A stretch of DNA of 64,000 nt, taken from assembly GCA_013368445.1 (NCBI GenBank), contig JAACJO010000009.1, forward strand, positions 1,054,001-1,118,000, written 5' to 3'. This document shows positions 11,901-20,853 of the stretch, in pieces. This stretch comes from Leucocoprinus leucothites (taxonomy: Eukaryota; Basidiomycota; Agaricomycetes; Agaricales; Agaricaceae). Below the pieces are notes generated by a model, which made no database searches, was not told the DNA's origin, and was given only the letters and a program-made list of their open reading frames with translations. Made by a program: the position numbers and the translations under genes. Each line of letters begins with the position of its first letter. Positions within the stretch are counted from its first letter, which is position 1.

Positions 11901-14274
11901 GATGATCTTCGTTGGATATGATCGGGAGAAGAATTACATCTTTCTCCGCCATACTCGAGGGAATGCCGAGTTTATCTCGCCGACTGTCATCTTTGATGAA
12001 AAGATGTTCCCAAAATGTCCAGACCAAAAACCCGTGGTTTACCCCGAGCCGCCTCGCACTGAGATTCCCCCAATCTCGACTATTCCGAATGTTCCACATG
12101 TAGACCATCCGCCTACACCTCGAGGAGGAGAGCCGCCTCGTGTGCCTTCACCTCGTGCTCCTCCACGCCCTAAAACACCTTCACCTCCTAGATCGCCAAG
12201 TCCACCTCTTTCTTACGCTGATCCGGAAGATCGCGATCCAAAAGAAGAGGAAGAAGAAGTTGAGTTACCTCCTTCTCCGGGACCTTCGCAAAAGGAACCT
12301 GGTCCACGTAAACGTGCTCGGTCTCCATCTCCACCCGAGGTACCACCACCACAACCTTCGGTCCAGGATGATCTTGATGCATTAGAAAGGCTTGACCGCT
12401 GGGTCACCGAACGTGAAAATCGCCATCCTAAGCGAAATGTTCAACCTCCGAACAGACCAGGAAACGTGTATGGTGATAGGAGCGACCCTCTTGATGTCAT
12501 CCGATGATATAGGGAACTCAATCCTAACTTACCACGCAATCGTGCCCAATATCGACCTATTCCTGGAGCAATTTCCAATGAGGAAGCTCGGAACAGATTA
12601 CAAAATTGGAATATCCCTCACCCGGATAGTAGTATCGACACTAAACCATCATCTACCAATTTTGCGAAGTTCGTGAAGGAAGGGGGGGTAAAATTAGTCG
12701 ATTTCCTTCTCGCACAACGCGCCAACGGGCCAGTTCCCGAACAGTTCCGAGATATCGCGAATTTAGACGCTGATACTCAAACAAAATGGCAAAAAGCGAT
12801 GCTTGAGGAATTAGACGCGCTTCACAAGCGTAGTGTATACGAGCTCATTGATCTCCCAAAAGGAAGAAGAGCTATTAAAAATAGATGGGTTTATAACATC
12901 AAGTCCGATAATCAATATCGCTCTCGCCTTGTTGCGAAAGGATTCTCCCAGATCGAGGGAATCGACTTCAATGAACTTTTTTCTCCAGTTGTCCGATATG
13001 AGACCGCGCGCCTACTTCTTGGCATTGCAGCGCTTGAGGACTTTGACCTTCACTCTGTTGACGTCAAAACAGCCTATTTATATGGCGATCTGGATGAAGA
13101 GATCTATATGGAGCAGCCAGAAGGATTCCGACTTCCTGGCCATGAGAAGAAAGTCTGGAGATTACGCAAAGCGATCTACGGTCTAAAACAAGCCGGCTTA
13201 TCTTGGTGGAAAGCACTCACTTCATCGATGATGAAACTTGGATTCAAGCGCTGTAAGTCCGACACTGGTGTTTATCATTTCACACATCCCAAGACCGGCG
13301 AGCGTGTCTTTGCGGTCGTTTATGTGGATGATGTCTTCTTTATGGGTAAAAAGAATTCCCTGCTCCTCTCCGAGTTGAAGCAAAAATTCATGACCACTTG
13401 GGAATGTCGTGACCAAGGTGAACTTTCCGAGTTCCTAGGCATGAACATATCACGCGATTGAAAAGAGAGAAAACTCTATATAGATCAAGTGAAATACCTC
13501 AATAAGGTTCTTGAGAAGTTTGAGATTCCTAAAGGTGCGAAATTCACACCGCTGCCATCCGGTTTCGTCTTCGAACCCTATGTCGATAAGGTGGATCCTA
13601 AGTTTAGGACTCATTACCAACAGTTAGTCGGATCGCTGATGTATCTTATGATCGGATCGAGACCTGACATATCCTTTGCGGTTGTCAAACTCTCCCAGCA
13701 ATCTGCCGCCCCTTCTAATGCGCACTTCCGGGCTGGACTCCATGTGCTGCAATATTTGCGATTGACGCGCAATTATCGACTCGTCTTTGATGGAACTTCT
13801 AACCAGGCCATCATTGCTTGTTCCGATAGTGATTGGGCGCAAGACGGACAGTCTGGACGATCTGTCACAGGTAACTTTGTCACAATAGTGCGTGGACCTG
13901 TAAGCTGGCTTAGCCGCAAACAGAAAACTGTCGCTTTGTCATCTACTGAAGCTGAATATATGGCGCTATCTGATTGCAGCCGCCAGCTGATGTGGATTCG
14001 ACAACTTCTCGAAGAGATAGGTTTTAAAATTCCTGCTCCGATTCTCTATGGTGATAATATCGGATCTATCTTCTGGAGCGAGAACCCTGTTCAAGAAAAA
14101 CGCTCGAAGCATATTGATATACGATACCACTATATCCGAGATATTGTTGAAGAAGGTTCCGTTGAGTTGGAATTTATCAAGGGCTCAAACAACCCTGCCG
14201 ATATTCTGACGAAAAACCTCGGTTCAATTCTCTTCAATAAATTTGTTTATTCTCTGGGTATCGAATTTCTTTAG
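8974..14274 (+). pseudogene. copia gag-pol polyprotein with four in-frame TGA stops
   Basis: One reading frame of 1767 codons covers Gag and Pol. It is broken only by TGA at 9214, 9754, 12505 and 13459; there is no frameshift. In order are Gag (from 8974), a lysine/glycine-rich linker, the protease motif DSGASAHF (about 10723), the integrase zinc-binding region (HQRLGHP...CPGCMKGK), the integrase core (11341 to about 11650), GKP-like C-terminal sequence, a proline-rich linker, reverse transcriptase with YVDD (13321-13332), and RNase H (SDSDWA, STEAEYMA, YGDN). The second catalytic Asp of the integrase appears as Asn (11527-11529, SNRGGEF where SDxGGEF is usual). I see no clear CCHC knuckle in Gag. 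It is very likely unable to move by itself. Confidence 0.92.
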
Positions 14275-14342
14275 CACTTTAATAGCCGCTTAAAAAACGA
14301 AGCACTTTCATAGTTGCTCAATTATGCATCTCCCGCCATTTC

Positions 14343-14355
14343 GAGTGAGGAGGAG
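14343..14355 (+). promoter_or_regulatory. polypurine tract of the copia element
   Basis: The purine-rich GAGTGAGGAGGAG directly precedes the 3' LTR, where the plus-strand primer is expected. Confidence 0.7.
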
Positions 14356-14729
14356 TGTTGAATCACGTGCACATTTACACGCTGCTATGTTCGTGTTCAC
14401 TCTCAATTATGACATATGCATTCTATTATTAGATACCACTATGTTCACGCACCGATACTTCGTGCGGACTATACATGTTTTACTATACGTTTTACCTGTA
14501 CCCTTTACCACCTCGAAACGATGGTGTAATACTCTCTTTATAGTAGAAATTATTCAAACTCTTTAGTATAAATACTTTGTATTTTCTTCGTTATTCTACA
14601 GTCAATTCTACATTCTCAGTCGCAACTACTACCTCGAACACACTCCCATAACAGACTAACTGCCTAGTAAAGTGAGTACTGACCTCGTCATCTACCTTCA
14701 CCGCTACGCTCCCCGTTGCTGCTTCGACA
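14356..14729 (+). repeat. 3' LTR of the copia element
   Basis: It is 374 bp long, the same length as the 5' LTR, with four transitions between them and no gaps. It is followed by TCTGG. Confidence 0.95.
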
Positions 14730-14734
14730 TCTGG

Positions 14735-14976
14735 TTCAAATTCGGCGGTATGGATCACAACATACTCATTGGTAGTTGACTGACCCCCAACACAGCTATG
14801 CAAACCGAGCGGCATGCTTTATTGATGCTTACTCTCAAAACCTTACAGGCCCAGAAGCAGTATGGGCAAACAGAAAATACCACGGTCATCGTGTATTGCC
14901 ACCGGAACTTGCCAGAAAGCTTCAGCAGGAGTACGCGGAGAGGTTTTCGGATGTCATTAAGCTTTCGTCGCATTAG
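14735..14976 (+). pseudogene. DDE transposase, 3' part (end of exon 3 and exon 4)
   Basis: After the second TCTGG the transposase frame resumes. The codon split by the insertion (G at 8340 plus TT at 14735-14736) restores Val. Exon 3 ends at 14747, a GT-AG intron runs to 14795, and exon 4 (14796-14976) encodes the family C-terminus, including ACFIDAYSQNLTGPEAVW and KYHGHRVLP. The stop is TAG at 14974-14976. On its own this piece has no start. Confidence 0.85.
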
Positions 14977-15046
14977 GCGCTCTTCGGATATGTTTCGAGT
15001 TTGTGAGAATGGATATTTTGCCATCACCGGCGCTTAAATACATGCT

Positions 15047-15053
15047 TATATAA
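15047..15053 (+). promoter_or_regulatory. TATA-like motif in the transposon end, upstream of paralog B
   Basis: TATATAA lies in the right subterminal inverted repeat of the DDE transposon, 81-87 bp before the ATG of paralog B (15134). The left counterpart reads TATGTAA. It could act as the core promoter of paralog B now that the original upstream region is 9.5 kb away. This is inference from position. Confidence 0.4.
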
Positions 15054-15062
15054 GGTGATAAA

Positions 15063-15080
15063 TCCGGGTGTTCCCTACCT
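15063..15080 (-). repeat. right terminal inverted repeat of the DDE transposon
   Basis: Reverse complement begins AGGTAGGGAACACCCGGA, pairing with the left end. It is followed by TA at 15081-15082 and then the leader of paralog B, whose ATG is 53 bp further on. Confidence 0.88.
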
Positions 15081-15133
15081 TACTTTCGTCAGCTTCCAGC
15101 AGCTCCAGACAGTCTCTCGTTCAAAAGAGTACC

Positions 15134-16525
15134 ATGAGCTGTGATGGCAATACAATCTCCATCAGCTACGGGGAAGAACAAATTAGAAAAAACACTTTGA
15201 TAACTTTTGCTGGTGTTATTTCCGGGTATATGGTGAGTAGTGATCACCCTCATTAAGCATATTTGACGCTCAATCAGTTTTTTAACTACATAGCTCGAGG
15301 TGTTTCTTTACAGTGCGTTAATTGTCATGCAACATCTTCCGCGCTTATCCGAGTTGGCAACTCTACATGGAAGGCATTAATCTTTTAATATTTTCCATTG
15401 CTGCATACACTTTGGTTTATAACCTCAAGGGTTATGCACGATGGGTTTTGCTCGGTTTTGCTATATCTATGTTTGTAATCTCAACAGTGGCTGCTTCTTT
15501 GAGTTTGTACATTTTCTTCGGGTGTCTGATGCATGAACAAGCCATCCCGTTTCGACTATTGCGGGCCAGACACGTTTCTTATTTTGTGAATAAGTAAGCT
15601 GTCTCTTTCGTCATATCCCACCATCTCATTATTGGTTCGATCTAGCCTGATTGCTGACATACTCCTCGTGAGTTCCCTCGGTTCGAAGATCATGTGGATG
15701 ACACTCGAGACTGAGGAGGAGCCTTTACAGATATATCGTTGCTATGTAATTTGGTCGCGTTCAATTCTTGTCATCATTGCGCCCTGCATTTGTCTTCTAG
15801 CATCTCTCAGTAAGCCGTGTCCCAGTTTATTGTTCCTTCATCGACGACACCTAGGTCTAGGGGTGTTCTACGTGCAAAGCCCGCAAGGTGATTTATTTGT
15901 AGACAGGAGATACATATATATATGGATGGCTCTCGGTTTCAATATCGTGGTTACCGTGCTCAATGGTAAGGTGACTCGATGACTATTTGAATCTCGCTAC
16001 GACTGATTTTGCCCTTGTCAGCAAGCCGCATATGGTGGCTGTCCCGCGAGGTGCGCAAGGTTCTCGGACCGACCTTGACACGGAAATACTACTCTGCCAT
16101 GGTTATTATGTACGTTCTCGGCCTCTGAAACCTCTGACATGTCAGCCAGGATCTTATAACTGACAATATGGATAGAATTGAGTCCGGCGCTATATACTCG
16201 CTTTATGTCCTGATTAGCCAACTGATCAAGACGGTTGTAAGTGACTTTATCGATACATCCATCCCATTGTTCGGGCTCCGAATCTCTTTATAGGTCGATA
16301 AGAATCTGATTATCTTGGATGCAGGCCTAACTCAAGTTGTGGTAAGAAAACCTTTCAGTTGGCTTTATTTGAGTTGTCCTTGCTTGAGACTCCTGTGCTG
16401 TTCTACAGTCCATTGCGCCGACCTTAATAATTGTGCAAGTCGGTCTCGGTCGTCAAGCACGCGATCTCGAGAGCGCGATACAGACAACACGCGAGTTTAT
16501 CTCCACGACAGCACACTCCCACTAA
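15134..16525 (+). CDS. multi-pass membrane protein, paralog B
   Basis: Ten exons match paralog A one for one: 15134-15232, 15294-15312, 15374-15593, 15646-15667, 15731-15809, 15855-15965, 16022-16109, 16176-16236, 16294-16341 and 16409-16525. They total 864 nt and encode 287 residues, all introns GT-AG. The protein is the closest relative of paralog A in this window. It has two residues fewer in the first cytoplasmic loop (NLKGYARW against NLRVKGYARW) and a shorter tail. Its leader is joined to the end of a DNA transposon 51 bp before the ATG, so its expression control probably differs from that of A. Function is unknown. Confidence 0.85.
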
Positions 16526-17297
16526 ACGCGGACTCTCACCTTACTCAAATATTTGCCCTCTCTCCCCGTGGTGATCAGCAAGTTCTTGCCGGGGCCCGGG
16601 ACCAGAGAAAACGGCTCGCACGGACGCACGTTACCTCTCAGCACTTATGAAAGCCTGGATGACGCGCTACTACGGACAAGGCTTGATCCCAGAATTTCCC
16701 TCGTGTATGATTCCTTGAAGGCTGGATAATAGCTCAAGCCCTAACAATGCTCCAACAATGATGAGCAAACTTTCCTGTAGGTACTTGCTCTGGGTCGGAC
16801 TTATGGTGGGCCGAGAGTGCGGTGGAGACGGATCTGAAGAACAAGTTGAAGTTTGGAAGGAAGTTATTAAGAGTACGGAGCTTTAGATGCTGGGCGTGAT
16901 GGTGGTAGTATGGAAGTGACTTCAGTATCTATAACTGTGATCAGCTTGTACGCCAAGTTTTCCTTGTTTATCGAATTGTATCATTTTCGTTCCATAGACC
17001 CATGGGTTTCCGTGGCTATCTATGTCAGATCAAAGGCAAATTTGATAGGAGTAGATTCAACGCCAACCAAGACGAATTCGTTGTGTAGAAGAATAGTTCA
17101 TCGTTACTCTCATGCAGCCCATGCATCATATATTGGAATCGACAATTTGACCGGGGAACAAAGGAACAATGATCATCAGATACTCGACAATAAATGATGT
17201 TGATCCAGTAACGAACAGAGGCACCATCGAATCACGAGTTTATTAGACGTGAATATCAGCACGAGAACTCCGTGCTTCTGACTGGGACGGGTATTTG

Positions 17298-17325
17298 CTG
17301 TGGCTGTGGCTGTGGCTGTGGCTGT
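17298..17325. repeat. hexanucleotide microsatellite (CTGTGG)n
   Basis: Four and a half perfect copies of CTGTGG in tandem. Confidence 0.9.
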
Positions 17326-19556
17326 TTGATATCTTCTTTTCGTTCCTGAACCCAGAAAGAAGCCTGCTTCACAAACGATACAAGCGTGGGTTTCAACGCA
17401 CTCGTCGGCGGTCATCAGCACAGATATCGAACTGATATATAACAATGTAGGGATTAGAACTCAATACATGTAAATAGAAATGACAGAACAAGGCTTGCAA
17501 TGATAATATATTGAGAATACCAGACTTCCATGATGGGGTACAAGGTAAATATATCGAATACATGCCTTAGGGATATAGGTGGCAATACATATTGTTCTGC
17601 TGGCGGCCACAATTTGAAGTTTCGAACAGGCAGGCGGCCACCTCGGCCAGCCTTTGGTGTTGTTCTTGTGTTAAAGCATAGGTGCGCGGCCATCATCGTT
17701 GATGGCCCCGGGCGGATGGGGCTGAATTTAGGGGTGATGTCACTGTCAGAGAACATCCGACACGGCTGTGGGGAAAGGGACACTTGGCAGGACGTTTCGG
17801 TTGCGTGTAAACAGCTTAGCAACGTGAGTTTGCAGTCGGCTTGGCTTGCGTGGGCCAAGCCATCGTGGGTCTTGTCGGAATTTCGGTGCCTAATTGTATG
17901 GAACGTCGTGATAATTTACGGCAGGGACAATAGGCGCTGATATATGTTGTGTGGATTACGCGGACTGATCATCTTAGGCTGGTCTCGGTGTCTGTGCGTT
18001 GGATATGATTATCTGATACGGCTCAGGTCTTGATATCGCTGTCGGGACGCTACTCCGGATCTTGGACTCGGCCTCGACACTCCTTTCCGTTAGGATCCCG
18101 GACTCAATACATATATGTATACAACACGCATGCTTTTCCTGATCGTACAAGACACCTGTCGGTTAAAGCGCGATATGCCACGAGTCTGGGTCTAATACAA
18201 TGACACATTGCTTACCTGGCACCTACCATTACGCGACTCTTTGCGCCACATCTTACTGAGTTGTATTAACCAGCGGGCTCTCCCGAAGAATGCCTATGGC
18301 GCTTTGCTTTCTTCTAGGGTCAATTTACGGAGACATCTGGCGCTTGAAGGGTTGTAGAGCTCATAAACTTACAAGTCAGGCGCAAGCAGGGACAATAAAC
18401 TTGTACTTGAGACTTCAGGGGCTTTCACATTCGATTTCATATATTATCTCCTGCGACGTGATGACTTTTGGGCGGCCGTGGACTCGGTGGAGACAGCAGA
18501 GGTGGTTTGGGCGTCGGAAAGAATGGCATTCGGATAAGTAGACGCCGTATTTACGAGAGGATAATTGAGAAAGGAATGGGCGGATCATGCGCCACACTGC
18601 ACAATGGGCCGAACAACGATTTTTTTTGAGAGGAAGTGAGTCGACTTGTCGTATTTAGCTATCAGTTCAATTCATTTCAACAACATAAGTGTGGCTAGAA
18701 GGCAGCTTTAACTTCAATACAGTACTTAGTTTAATGAAAGCTCGGGTTTTGCTCGGGGCATGTCAGCTTGCTCGTGAACCAAACCTGTTGATCGGCAACA
18801 AAACTCCTCGTGTCTAGTCAGCCCAGATGGTTACCAGGGAGAACACAAACAGACTCCCTGAAAAGACACGTAGCTCGGGGTGTGTTCTCAAAAGACATGT
18901 AGTTGGAGCGATTTTTTTTCTCTTGTTCGCTATTGATTGCTTCGACAAGGTGTGGGAGATGCATAGGAGGGGCGAGAAGAACGTGCGACGTGGGGAATGC
19001 TGGCAGGATGCTAATTTTAGGCATGACCCCATAACGAGAAATCAGTCTAATCCGAGCGATCAATTCGCCTCAGGAAAAATCCCGATCTGGTGGGATGCGA
19101 GCAGCTGCAAACAAATTCTCCGGCTGCTTTCAATGTCCGAATTCGTAACAGAACAAGCCATGCATAGTTCAATCCAAGTTCAGCCCTTTGTTCAGCGATC
19201 ACTTATGTTCTAGATACTCCAGACAGCTGCGTGTGAGTGAGCTGTAATGAACGTGACTCAATCATCTAAAGGGATGTTGGCCCTTGTTCGTTTTCGTCTG
19301 AGCTGATCAGGCGCCTTTCCTGTGGGAGCTTGAGAGGCCGGGATTGCTGTTTGAAAAGGCTTGGCACCGGCCCCTTTGACAAATGCTCCGCTTGCAGTCT
19401 TGACAAATTGTTTGGGAATGGTAATCGAACAGCAAAAGTGAATTGAGCCAACTGGTGCGATAACGGGATGGAACTTTGCGCATCACAAAGTTCTCAATGG
19501 TGGACGGAATGGCCCATGAGTCTACAGGGGGATTTATGAGGGCATAGGCGTAAACT

Positions 19557-19573
19557 ATCACGTGTTACGTGAT
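19557..19573. promoter_or_regulatory. inverted repeat ATCACGT-gtt-ACGTGAT
   Basis: A perfect 7-bp inverted repeat with a 3-bp spacer lies 212-228 bp before the transporter ATG. It contains a CACGTG E-box, the core bound by bHLH factors. It could bind a dimeric regulator; no direct evidence. Confidence 0.4.
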
Positions 19574-19655
19574 TACGCAATGGAGAAAGGGGTGGATTGA
19601 TGGATAGAAGCCGAACTAGCGAGATCTGATCACCATTTGCAAACCAAGTCAGCGC

Positions 19656-19663
19656 TATATATA
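19656..19663 (+). promoter_or_regulatory. TATA box of the transporter gene
   Basis: TATATATA lies about 120 bp before the ATG at 19785 and is followed by a pyrimidine-rich stretch, a common layout in highly expressed fungal genes. Confidence 0.6.
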
Positions 19664-19784
19664 GACAACGGCTGGGGTGTTGGGTTTTTCCTTGCCTCCT
19701 TTTCAGTTTGCTTTATCAACCCGCCTCGGCAAAGTTCGCTCCATCTTTCTTCACCCCCACATCGACTTTGCCGCCTCTACAACC

Positions 19785-20853
19785 ATGTCCCACCACGACA
19801 TCGAGAAAGCCGGTATCGAGGATACTACCCGTCCCCAGGCTCTCAACGGCGGTCATGCGGCTCCTGTACCCAGGCCGACGCGCATTGGCAACCCCGCCAC
19901 TCTGTGAGTTACCTCCTGGCTGCTCAAAATTTTTCTAACCTCGAAAAAATTGACAGTGGTCTCTTTTCTTTCGCGTCCACCACCCTCATTCTTTCCCTTT
20001 TCAACGCACAGACCCGTGGTGTTCATGTGGCTAACGCGGTCGTTGGCATGGCTTGCTTCTGTGGCGGTCTTGCACAACTTCTCGCCGGTATGTGGGAGTT
20101 CCCGAGGGGTAACACTTTCGGCGGCGCGGGTGAGCCTTTTCCCTAGTCAATTTCCTTTCCCCTCGAGTTTCATGACAGTGGGCATGGTCCCTGTTGATCT
20201 TTTGGCGCGATCTTCGACGCGTTGAAGCCGAGATCTTTGGTATCTGCTGGCAAGACTAGCCTGACTCCCTTTTCTGCATTATCAATATATATCTATATCT
20301 TCGATTCTAACTTGAATCATCTAGCTTTCAGCTCTTATGGTGCCTTCTGGATGTCTTATGCGACCATTTTGATCCCTGGTAGCGGTATTATTAATGCTTA
20401 TGAGAGCGTTGAAGGGGGTGCCGAGCAACTCTCGAGTGCACTCGGTATCTACCTTATCACCTGGATGCTCGTCACTTTCTTCTTCTTGTAAGTCGTTTCC
20501 CTTAATCTGTTCCCATCATTGTTCTCATCACTGTCGATTTCCTGAAATATAGTATCGCATCCCTTCGCAAGGCCATCGCTTTCATTGCATTGTTCGGTTT
20601 CCTCACCGTCACATTCGCTTGCTTGGCTGGCGGTGAATTCGCTGGCTCTGTCGCGTATGTATTCCCCATCAAGTCATTTCAATAAATTGAGACTAAAGTT
20701 TGTAATTGTTCCAGTTCCACCAAGGCTGGTGGAATCCTCGGATGCATCACCGCTTTGATTGCTTACTACATCGGGCTTGCTGACATGCTCGCCGCTGAGG
20801 ATCAAGCTATTGCTACTCTTCCCCTGGGTGTTTTCGCCAAGAAGATCAACTAA
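19785..20853 (+). CDS. GPR1/FUN34/YaaH-family acetate transporter
   Basis: Members of this family carry acetate or related monocarboxylates (or ammonium, by some reports) across the plasma membrane. Exons are 19785-19903, 19957-20129, 20325-20487, 20553-20654 and 20715-20853, 696 nt, 231 residues. The cytoplasmic N-terminus holds the family signature region NPATLGLFSFA (residues about 36-46; the usual form is NPxPLGLxxF). Six hydrophobic segments follow, including VANAVVGMACFCGGLAQLLAGMW, the SSYGAFWMSYA block, ITWMLVTFFFL and CITALIAYYIGLADML. Intron 2 is long for this window (195 bp). The gene stands alone between gene-free stretches and has a TATA box and a strong inverted repeat upstream. 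Length and order of segments are normal, so I expect it to be functional. Confidence 0.9.

Larger units (their letters stand above)
8341..14729 (+). mobile_element. Ty1/copia LTR retrotransposon, full length
   Basis: Two 374-bp LTRs (8341-8714 and 14356-14729) flank a primer-binding site, a gag-pol frame in the copia order (protease, integrase, reverse transcriptase, RNase H) and a purine tract. TCTGG duplications flank the element. The LTRs differ at four positions, all transitions (about 98.9% identical), so the insertion is fairly recent. It lies in sense orientation within exon 3 of the DDE transposase. Confidence 0.95.
5561..15080 (+). mobile_element. DDE DNA transposon with TA target duplication, itself interrupted by a copia element
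   Basis: The ends are inverted repeats: AGGTAGGGAACATCAGGA at 5561-5578 and its near complement at 15063-15080 (16 of 18 match). A subterminal inverted pair follows at 5588-5600 and 15041-15055 (CCTTATRTAAGCA). TA flanks both ends (5559-5560 and 15081-15082). Without the nested copia element and one target copy the transposon is 3126 bp. It encodes one 829-codon transposase. TA duplications are typical of the IS630/Tc1/mariner superfamily. The related flank of paralog A shows what the unfilled site looked like (CGCAATT...TTCAG). Confidence 0.9.
16526..19784. other. gene-free stretch
   Basis: Positions 16757-16839 repeat the block found 3' of paralog A. Two open frames overlap on opposite strands near 17454-17940, but neither has introns, recognisable domains or family likeness, so I do not call a gene. 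The rest shows no coding signal apart from the promoter of the next gene after about 19550. Confidence 0.5.

Noticed and set aside
17454..17940. Two overlapping open frames on opposite strands (134 and 136 codons)
   Set aside because: Neither has introns, domains or recognisable relatives; mutual overlap in a GC-rich patch explains both.
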